A DNA stretch of 64,000 nucleotides from Foliimonas ilicis (GCF_039939195.1 NZ_JBDUUH010000010.1:176062-240061), one strand, 5' to 3'; positions 43,204-51,750 are shown, counted from the first letter of the stretch. Numbers and translations: made by a program. Notes: generated by a model not told the origin, from the letters alone.

Positions 43204-43207
43204 CTGG

Positions 43208-44035
43208 TCATCCCTTGACGGCACCGAGGGTCAGCCCCGCAACGAGCCAACGCTGGACGAGGATCGCAAGCGCGAGCGGCGGTAGCGCGATGAGCGTGGC
43301 AGCCGCCATCAGCGAGCCCCACTGGGTCGAGCCTTCGCCGACGAAGTTAAAGGCGGCGGCAATCAGCGTCTTCGTGTCGGAATTCGACAGGATCAGCGAA
43401 AAGAGAAAGAAGTTCCACGAGAAGACGAAGGCGAGGATCGACGCGACAGCGATACCGGAGCCGACAAGCGGCATGGCGATCCGCCAGAGAATGCGGGTCA
43501 CCGAGCAGCCATCCATCTGCGCTGCTTCAAAGACGCTGCGTGGAATGTTGTCGAAAAAAGGCAGCAGCACCCAGATGACGATCGGCATGGTGATGACCGC
43601 ATGGCTGAGGATCAGCGCGGTATACGAGCCGATGAGCCCGACCTCGCGGAACATGATGTACCAGGGCAGCAGGAAAAGCGTCCCGGGCGCCATGCGGGCA
43701 GCGAGCGTCAGAATGGCCGGCCAGGTGACGCGCGACCAGGAGACGGCGAAGGCGGCCGGAATGCCGAAGGCAAGTCCAAGCAGCGTCGAGCCAATGGTCA
43801 CGATAAAGCTGTTGACCGCATAAGAGAGGAACGGCGTCGTCTCCCACAGCGTGATGTAGTTTTCGAAGGTCGGCTGGAAGACCAGCGTCGGCGGATAGGC
43901 CGTCACCTCGAAGGACGGCTTGAAGGAAGAAAGCACCATCCAGACGGTCGGGGCCAAAATGAGAATGCCGGCGATCGTCAGTTGGAACGTGTTCAACCAG
44001 TGCAGCCAGCGGCCTGAACTTGAATGATCGTTCAT
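43208..44035 (-). CDS. Sugar ABC transporter permease (MalG type)
   Basis: 275 aa, six membrane helices. The EAA loop reads EAAQMDGCSVTRILWRIAMPLVGSGIAV (about 175-202). The N-terminal periplasmic segment TAYPPTLVFQPTFENYITLWE is typical of CUT1 MalG proteins. It pairs with the MalF-type permease 10 bp upstream. Confidence 0.94.
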   Translation of the reverse strand: MNDHSSSGRWLHWLNTFQLTIAGILILAPTVWMVLSSFKPSFEVTAYPPTLVFQPTFENYITLWETTPFLSYAVNSFIVTIGSTLLGLAFGIPAAFAVSWSRVTWPAILTLAARMAPGTLFLLPWYIMFREVGLIGSYTALILSHAVITMPIVIWVLLPFFDNIPRSVFEAAQMDGCSVTRILWRIAMPLVGSGIAVASILAFVFSWNFFLFSLILSNSDTKTLIAAAFNFVGEGSTQWGSLMAAATLIALPPLALAILVQRWLVAGLTLGAVKG

Positions 44036-44045
44036 CGTCGTCTCC

Positions 44046-44921
44046 TTACCAGGCGACCGCAGCGCGCAGGCGATTGAGCACGAGCACCGCAGCGAGCACG
44101 ATGGCCGAAAGCGTGATCATGAGCGCGCTGGCATAGCCGATATTGAAGAACTCGAAGCCCACCCGGAAACCGTAGATATTGAGCGTGTTCGAGGCGTTGC
44201 CCGGCCCTCCCTGGGTGGTGATGTAAATAATATCGAAGAAGCGCAGCAGGTCGACGCTCCGCAGCACAGCCGCCGTAACGATGGTCGGAAGCAGCAGCGG
44301 CAGGGTGATGCGGCGGAAAATACGGAACGGCGACGCACCGTCGATCTGGGCAGCTTCATAGACGCTGGGCGGCAGGGATTGCAGCCCGCCGAGCACGATA
44401 AGCGCGACATAGGGCGCCCACTGCCAAGTATCGATCAAAGCGATGGTCGGAATGACCCAGACCGGTGAAGCCAGCCATTCAGAGGCAGGAAGGCCAAGTG
44501 ACTCAAGGATGTAGTTTGCCGCGCCGAGCGAGGGATCGAGGATGACGAGCCACATCATGCCAGCGACCACCGGCGGCATCATGAACGGCGAGATCAGCAG
44601 TGAGCGCAGGAAACCCGACAGACGCCTGGAATGAAAGAGAAGCATGGCGAGGTATATGCCGGCGATGAGCTGCAGGACCATCGACAGGAAGTAGAGCGCG
44701 AAGGTGACGTAGAGCCCGTTCCAGAACTCGCCGTCGGCCACGAGCGCCGAATAATTCGCAACGCCCGCAAAACTCGCCGTGCCTGTCGACGAAAATGAAT
44801 GGAAGCCGAGCCAGATCGTGTAGACCACCGGGAAGGCGATCATCGCGACGGTGAAGATGACCGCCGGTGCGGACAGGGCAGCAAGCTGCCGTCCTTGGCT
44901 ATTGGTCGAGCCTGGAGTCAT
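44046..44921 (-). CDS. Sugar ABC transporter permease (MalF type)
   Basis: 291 aa, six helices, EAA loop EAAQIDGASPFRIFRRITLPLLLPTI (about 190-215). VVYTIWLGFHSFSS and GGPGNASNTLNIYGFRVGFEFFNIGYASA match CUT1 permeases for polyols and disaccharides. It follows the binding-protein gene after a 70-bp gap that contains a hairpin. Confidence 0.94.
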   Translation of the reverse strand: MTPGSTNSQGRQLAALSAPAVIFTVAMIAFPVVYTIWLGFHSFSSTGTASFAGVANYSALVADGEFWNGLYVTFALYFLSMVLQLIAGIYLAMLLFHSRRLSGFLRSLLISPFMMPPVVAGMMWLVILDPSLGAANYILESLGLPASEWLASPVWVIPTIALIDTWQWAPYVALIVLGGLQSLPPSVYEAAQIDGASPFRIFRRITLPLLLPTIVTAAVLRSVDLLRFFDIIYITTQGGPGNASNTLNIYGFRVGFEFFNIGYASALMITLSAIVLAAVLVLNRLRAAVAW

Positions 44922-44957
44922 TATCCTGTCTTTCCAGCGAGCAATTTCGTCGGATAC

Positions 44958-44979
44958 GGGCCTGTTCGAAGCAGCGCCC
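44958..44979 (-). terminator. Hairpin between sugar SBP and permease genes
   Basis: On the minus strand GGGCGCTG pairs with CAGGCCC across a 7-nt loop, with one bulged G. The position suggests attenuation that raises binding-protein over permease expression. Confidence 0.35.
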
Positions 44980-44991
44980 GCAAGAGATGCA

Positions 44992-46284
44992 TTACTTGCG
45001 CGCGATCAGGCCATCGAGCGCACGGTCGGCAGCGGCACACGCCTCTTCGACCGGTCGCTGCCCGAGAAGCACGTCCTGCACGGCTTGGCCGATATAGTCG
45101 CGTGATTCCGGGTTGGCGACGATCGGGTAACCGACCTCGGACGATCCGTCCGATGCGAGCACGCCAAGTGCCGCCTGCCAGCTAGCGCGCACAGGCGCCT
45201 CCGCGATCCATGCCTTGTATTCCTCATCCGATGCGACGGAAGAGCGAGGCGAGGCAACACCCTGGAGCGCCAGGCGCTTCTGCATTTCCGGGCTCGAAGC
45301 CCACTGCACGAAGTACCAGGCCGCATCCTTTTTGGCGCTACGGCTGGAAATCGCCAGGCCCCAGCCTATTGCCGTCGGGATGGTACCCGCCTCACCGGCC
45401 GGCAGCGGAACGACGTCCGTATCTTTCAGGCGTTCGCCGCCTTCCATAATCGTGCGCAACTCATTGGAGGATTCGAAGGCCATGGCTGCACGACCGCTGC
45501 GATAAAGCGCAGAAATCTGATAGAAACTGTAGTTTGCCGCACCCGGAGGCCCGTATTCGCGCATCAGGTCGCCATAATAGGAGATCGCCTTCTGGCCCGC
45601 CGGAGAGCAGAGCGCCGACCTGCCATCGACTATATAGGTGCCGCCCATATTGTGCAGGACGTTGCTGAACGTGTAGGCGATTGCAGGCTTCAGACCACGT
45701 GAGGCAAAGGGCGTGACGCCAGCGTCACATTCCTTGATCTTCTCAGCAGCGGTACGCACATCGTCGAGCGAGGCTGGCTTGGCAAGGCCGCACTTTTCGA
45801 AAATATCGGTGCGGTAATAGAGCAGCGGCCCTTCCAGGTTGAGCGGAACACTGGTCAGTTTTCCATCGAAAGACGCCGCCTTGACGAGAGCCGGACTGAT
45901 ACCGGCAAAATCATACTCTGGAGCAACCGCGCCCTGTGTATAGGCCGAGAGATCGGCATACCAGCCAGAGGCTGCAAATTGCTGCCCTTCGCGCGAGGCA
46001 AGGGTCATGAACACGTCGATCTCGTCGCTGCCCGAATTAAGCACCGTAACGAGACGCTGGCGCATCTGCTGCTCCTGATAGGAGTCAACTTTCAGGTTGA
46101 TGCCGGTAAGCGCCGTGAACTCGTCCTTGTAAGACAGCACTGCCTGAGACCAGGGATTGTTGTTCGCAAGAAATGAAACTGTTTCACCCTCATGCGTCTT
46201 CCAGTCGAAGGCAGAGGCTTGGGTCGCCGCCCCGGCCAGGAGCAATGACAGAGCTACGACATGGATTGAACGGCGTTTCGGCAT
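44992..46284 (-). CDS. Sugar ABC transporter substrate-binding protein (CUT1)
   Basis: 430 aa from ATG 46284 (GGAGGAAGAT upstream); the 19 further in-frame codons lie in the operator region. Sec signal peptide KRRSIHVVALSLLLAGAATQASA. The fold is family 1 SBP: FTALTGINLKVDSYQEQQMRQRLVTVLNSGSDEIDVFM, LNLEGPLLYYRTDIFEKCGL and the C-terminal AAWYFVQWASSPEMQKR. It is first in a ten-gene operon (to 36467). The ligand should be the sugar or polyol that the operon degrades. Confidence 0.93.
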   Translation of the reverse strand: MPKRRSIHVVALSLLLAGAATQASAFDWKTHEGETVSFLANNNPWSQAVLSYKDEFTALTGINLKVDSYQEQQMRQRLVTVLNSGSDEIDVFMTLASREGQQFAASGWYADLSAYTQGAVAPEYDFAGISPALVKAASFDGKLTSVPLNLEGPLLYYRTDIFEKCGLAKPASLDDVRTAAEKIKECDAGVTPFASRGLKPAIAYTFSNVLHNMGGTYIVDGRSALCSPAGQKAISYYGDLMREYGPPGAANYSFYQISALYRSGRAAMAFESSNELRTIMEGGERLKDTDVVPLPAGEAGTIPTAIGWGLAISSRSAKKDAAWYFVQWASSPEMQKRLALQGVASPRSSVASDEEYKAWIAEAPVRASWQAALGVLASDGSSEVGYPIVANPESRDYIGQAVQDVLLGQRPVEEACAAADRALDGLIARK

Positions 46285-46346
46285 ATCTTCCTCCCAGAAG
46301 CCGCCTCTCGGCGGCGGATCATGCACTTCTCCCAAGTGCAACCGTA

Positions 46347-46362
46347 ATGTAACCGGTTACAT
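46347..46362. promoter_or_regulatory. LacI-type operator of the sugar operon
   Basis: ATGTAACCGGTTACAT, a perfect 16-bp palindrome with a central CpG, 63 bp upstream of the SBP start. It matches the LacI/PurR class. Confidence 0.8.
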
Positions 46363-46465
46363 ATTATGCTTCAAACAAAGCTGTCAACACTCGAAAGACA
46401 AGAAAGGAATAGCGAGATATAACGATAATTCCATTTGACATCGGCCAATAGATCGTCACAAACGA

Positions 46466-46479
46466 ATGTAACGTTACAT
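46466..46479. promoter_or_regulatory. Second LacI-type operator, upstream of lacI
   Basis: ATGTAACGTTACAT, a perfect 14-bp palindrome sharing the ATGTAAC/GTTACAT halves with the first site but 2 bp shorter. It lies 16 bp before the lacI ATG, consistent with autoregulation. The centres are about 118 bp apart, which would permit looping. Confidence 0.75.
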
Positions 46480-46494
46480 GCTTCGGGCGATCGC

Positions 46495-47526
46495 ATGACC
46501 AAGGAAAAAACAGGCATCAGGGCGGTCGCAAAACTTTCCGGCGTCTCGACGGCAACGGTTTCACGCGCACTCAACAACCCGCACAGCGTCAGCGAAGATT
46601 TGCGCTCCCGGATTCAGCGGGTGATCGACGAGACAGGCTACGTGCCGCACGGCATGGCGCGGGCATTGTCCAGCAACAGGACCCGAACGATCGGAGCAAT
46701 CATCCCGACCATCGACAATGCCATGTTCGCCCGCGGGATCGAGTCGCTGCAGAAGTTCCTCTCCTCCCGCGGCTACATGCTAATTCTTTCGACAAACGGT
46801 TATGATATCGACGTGGAACTGGAGCAGGCGCGCAACCTGATCAGCCGCGGCGTCGATGGGCTGATTCTGCGTGGCGACTGCCATCATCAGGCACTTCGTG
46901 ACCTGCTGGCGACCCGTGACGTACCGTTTATCAATGTCGGCATCTACAATCCGAACCAGCCGCATCCAAGCATCGGCGTCGACAACGAGGCGGCCGCGCA
47001 CCGCGCCATGATGCACCTCATCGAGATCGGCCATCGCCGCATCGGCGTGGTCAGCGCGCTCCAGCGCAACAACGACCGCGCCAGCGCGCGAATAAGAGGG
47101 TTTCGGCGTGCGCTCGCCGAGCACGGTCTCAACTTGCCGGAAGCATGGCACGTCGAAGTGCGCTACACGCTCGATGATGCTCGAGAGGCCGCACGGCAAA
47201 TTCTCACCGGCCAGAATGTTCCGACGGCCATCGCCTGCGGCAACGACGTACTCGCCTATGGCGTAATGCTTGAAGCGGAACGAAGGGGTCTGACAGTCCC
47301 GTCCGATCTCTCCGTCGTCGGCTTCGACGATCTGGAATGGAGCCGCCACCTGCGGCCCGCATTGACGACGCTGCATGTCCCAACGGACCTGACCTGGAAA
47401 GGTGCGGGTGAATACATCCTCGCCCGCCTCGACGGTCATAGAGTCCCCACCCACTACGAGGTGGACTATGCGCTCGTCGTACGAGAATCTACTGCACCAC
47501 CATCACCGAACAAGGCCGCCCCATAG
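46495..47526 (+). CDS. LacI-family regulator of the ten-gene sugar operon
   Basis: 343 aa from ATG 46495; the 20 upstream in-frame codons cover the operator palindrome, which supports the later start. HTH and hinge: TGIRAVAKLSGVSTATVSRALNNPHSVSEDLRSRIQRVIDETGYVPHGMARALSS. Effector domain: IGAIIPTIDNAMFARGIESLQ, HRAMMHLIEIGHRRIGVVSAL, AIACGNDVLAYGVMLEAERRG, VVGFDDLEWSRHL. It is divergent from the SBP gene. Confidence 0.94.
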   Translation: MTKEKTGIRAVAKLSGVSTATVSRALNNPHSVSEDLRSRIQRVIDETGYVPHGMARALSSNRTRTIGAIIPTIDNAMFARGIESLQKFLSSRGYMLILSTNGYDIDVELEQARNLISRGVDGLILRGDCHHQALRDLLATRDVPFINVGIYNPNQPHPSIGVDNEAAAHRAMMHLIEIGHRRIGVVSALQRNNDRASARIRGFRRALAEHGLNLPEAWHVEVRYTLDDAREAARQILTGQNVPTAIACGNDVLAYGVMLEAERRGLTVPSDLSVVGFDDLEWSRHLRPALTTLHVPTDLTWKGAGEYILARLDGHRVPTHYEVDYALVVRESTAPPSPNKAAP

Positions 47527-47795
47527 CCTTAGCTCTCTTCACGCGGTTGAGGGCAAGGGATCCGGGTTACGTTGCAACGCTCTGAATGCCGCGCTGTGGA
47601 AAGGCGAGCCTTTCACATTTGGAGACTCAAATGCTCAGGGCCACCAGTTCGATCAGTCAGTGATCCTGTTTTGCGTGCACTGATACCTCGCTCGGTTACC
47701 AGCCTTACTACCGAGATCGCCACCAAGACCCGCTGACCCAACAGCGGGCACTCCCTCTTATGGTCTTGTCAAAATGGAAAGGTTCGTTTATATAT
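47527..47795. other. Intergenic region between lacI and the ars operon, with nested inverted repeats
   Basis: No credible gene. It contains an inner hairpin CCCGCTG/CAGCGGG (47729-47748) and an outer pair CAAGACC (47724-47730)/GGTCTTG (47762-47768). The inner hairpin could terminate lacI. The nested repeats might also mark an old insertion boundary of the ars operon. Confidence 0.45.
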
Positions 47796-47811
47796 TTCAA
47801 TATCTATTGAA
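47796..47811. promoter_or_regulatory. ArsR operator
   Basis: TTCAATA-TC-TATTGAA, 7-bp perfect arms in an AT-rich segment 14 bp before the arsR ATG. It fits the ArsR/SmtB consensus of AT-rich inverted repeats with TTCAA/TTGAA ends. Confidence 0.7.
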
Positions 47812-47825
47812 TAATTGAGATATTT

Positions 47826-48164
47826 ATGAACGAGCAACAAGCCCTGAATGCCTTCGCCGCCCTTTCCCAGGAAACGCGGCTGCGTATCGTGCGGTTGCTC
47901 GTCACCGCCGGGCCCGAAGGTTTGCCTGCAGGAACGATCGGCGAAGCTATGGAAGCATCATCATCCCGCCTTTCGTTCCATCTTAGCCACCTCGAAAACG
48001 CTGGTCTGATCGCCTCGCGGCGCGAAGGACGCTCGATCATCTACACTGCGACCTATCCGGTGCTGTCGGGACTCGTCGAATTTCTGATGCGTGATTGTTG
48101 CCAAGGTCATCCCGAAGTGTGTCAGCCAGCCTTTGCTGCGCTGTCGTGCTGCGAACCAGCGTGA
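47826..48164 (+). CDS. arsR: ArsR-family As(III)-responsive repressor
   Basis: 112 aa winged-helix repressor: NAFAALSQETRLRIVRLL, recognition helix ASSSRLSFHLSHLENAGLIASRREGRSIIY. The classical ELCVCDL metal site in helix 3 is absent. Instead Cys91, Cys92 and Cys99 (RDCCQGHPEVCQ), with a further CC at 108-109, sit near the C-terminus. This resembles the Acidithiobacillus-type ArsR, in which C-terminal cysteines bind As(III). The operator lies directly upstream and arsC follows after 7 bp. Confidence 0.93.
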   Translation: MNEQQALNAFAALSQETRLRIVRLLVTAGPEGLPAGTIGEAMEASSSRLSFHLSHLENAGLIASRREGRSIIYTATYPVLSGLVEFLMRDCCQGHPEVCQPAFAALSCCEPA

Positions 48165-48171
48165 GGGCAGC

Positions 48172-48597
48172 ATGGACGTCATCATTTATCACAATCCAGA
48201 TTGCGGCACTTCGCGCAACGCCCTCGGACTGATCCGGAACGCGGGCATCGAACCCCATGTTGTCGAGTATCTCAAAACCCCTCCATCTCGCACAATGCTG
48301 ATTGACCTCATCGCCCGTATGGGGATCACGCCGCGCGCGCTATTGCGCGAAAAGGGAACGCCCTATGCGGAATTGGGCTTGGCCGTTTCCGGCCTTAGCG
48401 ACCAGACCTTGATTGACGCAATGATGCAGCGCCCCATCCTCATCAATCGGCCGATCGTGGTTACGCCTGCTGGAGTGCGTCTATGTCGCCCATCTGAGGA
48501 TGTTCTTGACCTACTGCCGCCACAACGTGGCGAGTTTTTCAAAGAGGATGGTGAGCGCGTCATAGACCAAAACGGCCGCCGGGTAGCGTCAGCCTGA
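48172..48597 (+). CDS. arsC: Arsenate reductase, glutaredoxin-coupled
   Basis: 141 aa from ATG 48172 (GAGGG upstream); an earlier in-frame start lies inside arsR. Reduces As(V) to As(III) with glutathione and glutaredoxin. IIYHNPDCGTSRNAL carries catalytic Cys11, and the anion-site Arg residues lie in PILINRPIVVTPAGVRLCRPSE. The next gene exports the As(III) produced. Confidence 0.95.
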   Translation: MDVIIYHNPDCGTSRNALGLIRNAGIEPHVVEYLKTPPSRTMLIDLIARMGITPRALLREKGTPYAELGLAVSGLSDQTLIDAMMQRPILINRPIVVTPAGVRLCRPSEDVLDLLPPQRGEFFKEDGERVIDQNGRRVASA

Positions 48598-48629
48598 TCC
48601 CCCGCACTCATTTGTATCGGAGAACTTCA

Positions 48630-49700
48630 ATGGCTTCCTTCGAGCCAGCATCACGCCTGTCGTTTCTCGATCGTTATCTCACGGTCTGGATATTCGCCGC
48701 CATGGCGCTGGGCATGGTCCTTGGTACGGTGTTCACCTATCTGCCGCAGGCGCTCAACGCCATGTCGATCGGAACGACCAATATTCCCATCGCCTTCGGC
48801 CTCATCCTCATGATGTATCCACCGCTCGCCAAGGTGAAATACGAAGAGCTGCGTCAGGTCTTTTCCGACAAGCGGGTGCTTATCCTTTCCCTGATCCAGA
48901 ATTGGGTGATCGGTCCCACACTGATGTTCATACTCGCCGTCATCTTCCTGCGCGATTATCCGGAATACATGACCGGCCTGATCCTCATCGGTTTGGCCCG
49001 CTGCATTGCCATGGTGCTGGTCTGGAACCAGCTCGCGCGTGGCGACAATCAGTATGTGGCGGGCCTCGTCGCATTCAATTCCATCTTCCAGATCATTTTT
49101 TTTTCGACCTATGCGTGGCTGTTCCTCACGGTCCTGCCTTCGCTATTCGGCCTCGAGAGCAGCATTGTCGATGTAGGCTTCTGGACGATTACCGAAGCCG
49201 TGCTGATCTATCTCGGCATCCCGTTTCTTGCCGGATTCGTGACCAGGCGCACCCTGATCGCCCGCAAAGGCGAAGAATGGTATGAGAGCGAGTTTCTACC
49301 TCGCATTAGCCCCATCACACTGGCTGCCCTGCTGTTCACGATCACGGCCATGTTCAGCCTCAAGGGCGGAGATGTTGTGCGCTTACCATTCGACGCCGTG
49401 ATGATCGCGATCCCGTTGGCCATCTACTTCGTGGTGCAATTCGTCATCAGTTTTGCCATGGGCAAACTTATCGAAGCCGACTATCCCCGCACGACCGCGA
49501 TCGCCTTTACCGCCGCCGGAAACAATTTCGAACTGGCCATTGCGGTTGCCATTGCAGCTTTCGGGCTGGCTTCACCGGTTGCCTTCGCGGCCGTCATCGG
49601 CCCATTGGTCGAAGTGCCGGTGCTAATCTTACTCGTTCATGTCGCGTTGCGTCTTGGCCGCCGCTGGTTTCCAGATTCCGCACCAGCCGCATCCCGATAG
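48630..49700 (+). CDS. acr3: Arsenite efflux transporter Acr3
   Basis: 356 aa from ATG 48630 (GGAG upstream). Ten-helix BASS-superfamily antiporter that extrudes As(III). The conserved substrate Cys is in GLARCIAMVLVWN and the Glu in AAGNNFELAIAVAIAAFG; LMMYPPLAKVKYEEL and RDYPEYMTGLILIG are typical of Acr3. It is between arsC and arsH. Confidence 0.95.
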   Translation: MASFEPASRLSFLDRYLTVWIFAAMALGMVLGTVFTYLPQALNAMSIGTTNIPIAFGLILMMYPPLAKVKYEELRQVFSDKRVLILSLIQNWVIGPTLMFILAVIFLRDYPEYMTGLILIGLARCIAMVLVWNQLARGDNQYVAGLVAFNSIFQIIFFSTYAWLFLTVLPSLFGLESSIVDVGFWTITEAVLIYLGIPFLAGFVTRRTLIARKGEEWYESEFLPRISPITLAALLFTITAMFSLKGGDVVRLPFDAVMIAIPLAIYFVVQFVISFAMGKLIEADYPRTTAIAFTAAGNNFELAIAVAIAAFGLASPVAFAAVIGPLVEVPVLILLVHVALRLGRRWFPDSAPAASR

Positions 49701-49711
49701 AAAGCCACAAC

Positions 49712-50464
49712 ATGCCTTTGCGAACGCTTCTTGACCCCGATCACCTTCCAGCCCTCGATCCCCGGTTTGCCATTGATCGGCCGGGCCTTGGCTTAGGGTC
49801 GGCTGATCACCCGCCGCGCATCCTTTTGCTTTATGGGTCGCTCCGGCCCCGATCTTTCTCCCGATTGGCAACGGAAGAAGCTGCCCGCCTCCTGAAATTC
49901 TTTGGCGCGGAAACCCGCATATTCGATCCGCGCGATCTTCCTTTTCCCGATCAGGTGATAAAGGACGATCACCCGACCGTCCATGAACTACGTGAACACG
50001 CGCTTTGGTCGGAAGGGATGGTCTGGTGTTCGCCGGAACGCCACGGCCAGATAACCGGCTTAATGAAGGCGCAGGTCGATCATCTACCTCTCAGCATAGG
50101 CAGCGTCAGGCCGACGCAGGGTCGCACGCTGGCCGTCATGCAGGTTTCGGGCGGATCGCAGAGCTTTAATGCCGTGAACACATTGCGGCTTCTCGGCCGA
50201 TGGATGCGCATGTTCACAATCCCCAACCAGTCGAGCATCGCCAAAGCCTATCAGGAGTTTGACGAAAAAGATCGTATGAAGCCGTCGAGTTATTATGACC
50301 GGATCGTGGACGTGATGGAGGAACTGGTGCGGTTCACTATGCTGACACGCCCCCACGCAAACCAACTCGTCGATCGCTATTCGGAACGCAAGGCGGCCGC
50401 GCTAAAGCTTGATCCGACCACCGACAAATTCGCCATGACTCATCCGCATAAGCAACCTGCATAG
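49712..50464 (+). CDS. arsH: NADPH-dependent FMN reductase ArsH
   Basis: 250 aa flavoprotein. LLYGSLRPRSFSRLATEEAARLL is the FMN-phosphate loop, and WCSPERHGQITGLMKAQVDHLPLS with GRTLAVMQVSGGSQSFNAVNTLR is characteristic of ArsH. It oxidises trivalent organoarsenicals such as methylarsenite to less toxic pentavalent forms. It starts 11 bp after acr3. Confidence 0.94.
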   Translation: MPLRTLLDPDHLPALDPRFAIDRPGLGLGSADHPPRILLLYGSLRPRSFSRLATEEAARLLKFFGAETRIFDPRDLPFPDQVIKDDHPTVHELREHALWSEGMVWCSPERHGQITGLMKAQVDHLPLSIGSVRPTQGRTLAVMQVSGGSQSFNAVNTLRLLGRWMRMFTIPNQSSIAKAYQEFDEKDRMKPSSYYDRIVDVMEELVRFTMLTRPHANQLVDRYSERKAAALKLDPTTDKFAMTHPHKQPA

Positions 50465-50467
50465 TCG

Positions 50468-51670
50468 ATGGCTCCCGCGAACCGACTGAGCGTCCACGCT
50501 CTCGGCGTGGTCATGATTTTTACCTGGGGCAGCACATACTATCTGATAGCAGTGCTAACTGCGCCGATCGTTGCCGATACGGGATGGCCGCTGGAATGGG
50601 TGGTCGGTTCTCTTTCGCTTGGCCTTTTGGTAGCGGGCATTGCTGCACCGAAAGTCGGCGACACGATTTCGCAACGAGGCGGTCAGCCCGTCCTCGCTTC
50701 GAGCTGCGTTGTCAGTGCTATCGCGCTTTCGATGATCGCAGCAGCGCCAAATCTCGCAATCTTTATGACAGGATGGGCCGTGCTCGGCATCGGCATGGCG
50801 GCGGGCCTTTACGACGCGGCGTTCTCGACCCTCGGCGGTATATACGGCAACAAGGCACGCCCCTCGATCACAACACTGACTTTGTGGGGCGGATTCGCCA
50901 GCACGGTTAGCTGGCCGCTCTCCGCCGCTCTGGTAGGCGCTGTCGGCTGGCGAGGAACATGCCTGGCCTATGCTGCGATTCTCATTGTGCTCTGCCTACC
51001 CTTGATTCTTGCATTTGTGCCCAAGGTGAAAAGGGAAGTGGGCGGTGCTGATTTGGTGACAGACCGCCCGCTAATTCTCTCATCTCGAGAAAAGATTATG
51101 TTCTGGCTATTTGCGGCAATCCAGGTGATCGCCGGACTGTTCGTGACCATCATGTCCGTGCATCTGCTCACGCTGTTGCAGGCTCGTGGTGTCTCCCTTG
51201 CCGAAGCCGTAGGACTGGGCGCGCTGATCGGACCGGCCCAAGTCGGGGCGCGCATTCTCGAAATGCTTGGTCGGGGCCGGCACCATCCGCTCTGGACACT
51301 CACAGCTTCCGTCGTGCTTGGCGCCACCGGCCTCATCATGCTCGCGGCTGGATTGCCGATTATCGGAATTGCTCTGATCCTTTATGGCGCTGGAAACGGC
51401 ATATTTTCAATCGCTCGCGGCGCCCTGCCGCTCACCTTATTTGGCCCAGATCGATACCCGTCCGTTCTGGGACGGCTCGCCCGTCCGGGTTTGATCGCCC
51501 AAGCTGCAGCTCCTCTGATAGGCGCGATAATAATTTCCAAAGTAGGTTATGACGCTCTGCTTCAAATCATAGCCGCGCTGGCGACGCTAAACGTTGTTAT
51601 CGCGTGCGTGCTTTGGCAGGTCGTCCGAAAGCGTGACAACTCTCGAGGCAACGCAGTGCGTGGCTGCTGA
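50468..51670 (+). CDS. MFS transporter of the ars operon
   Basis: 400 aa, 12 helices, starting 3 bp after the arsH stop. VMIFTWGSTYYLIAVLTAPI is TM1; motif A-like PKVGDTISQRGGQPVL lies between TM2 and TM3. MFS proteins of this kind in ars operons include ArsK-type exporters of trivalent arsenicals and antimonite, and ArsJ. No glyceraldehyde-3-phosphate dehydrogenase gene accompanies it, so an ArsJ role (export of 1-arseno-3-phosphoglycerate) is less likely. Confidence 0.85.
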   Translation: MAPANRLSVHALGVVMIFTWGSTYYLIAVLTAPIVADTGWPLEWVVGSLSLGLLVAGIAAPKVGDTISQRGGQPVLASSCVVSAIALSMIAAAPNLAIFMTGWAVLGIGMAAGLYDAAFSTLGGIYGNKARPSITTLTLWGGFASTVSWPLSAALVGAVGWRGTCLAYAAILIVLCLPLILAFVPKVKREVGGADLVTDRPLILSSREKIMFWLFAAIQVIAGLFVTIMSVHLLTLLQARGVSLAEAVGLGALIGPAQVGARILEMLGRGRHHPLWTLTASVVLGATGLIMLAAGLPIIGIALILYGAGNGIFSIARGALPLTLFGPDRYPSVLGRLARPGLIAQAAAPLIGAIIISKVGYDALLQIIAALATLNVVIACVLWQVVRKRDNSRGNAVRGC

Positions 51671-51690
51671 TGGGCATCTGCAGCCACGCA
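51657..51690 (+). terminator. Terminator of the ars operon
   Basis: Perfect 11-bp inverted repeat with core arms GCGTGGCTGC and GCAGCCACGC and a 12-nt loop, overlapping the MFS stop codon. Confidence 0.55.
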
Positions 51691-51750
51691 GTAGGTCAAA
51701 TCGCCAATTTGTGGTAGCCGGTCAGTTTTACTAGCAAAGGAGTACAAACC

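Noticed and set aside
36467..46284. Complete known sulfoquinovose pathway (sulfo-EMP, sulfo-ED, sulfo-SMO or sulfo-TAL)
   Set aside because: No SQase, SQ isomerase, sulfogluconate dehydratase, monooxygenase or transaldolase gene is present; only an analogy is justified.
47724..47768. Insertion-sequence ends or attachment site
   Set aside because: Nested 7-bp repeats exist but no transposase, integrase, tRNA or target duplication was found nearby.
50468..51670. ArsJ assignment for the MFS pump
   Set aside because: ArsJ needs a paired GAPDH gene, which is absent here.
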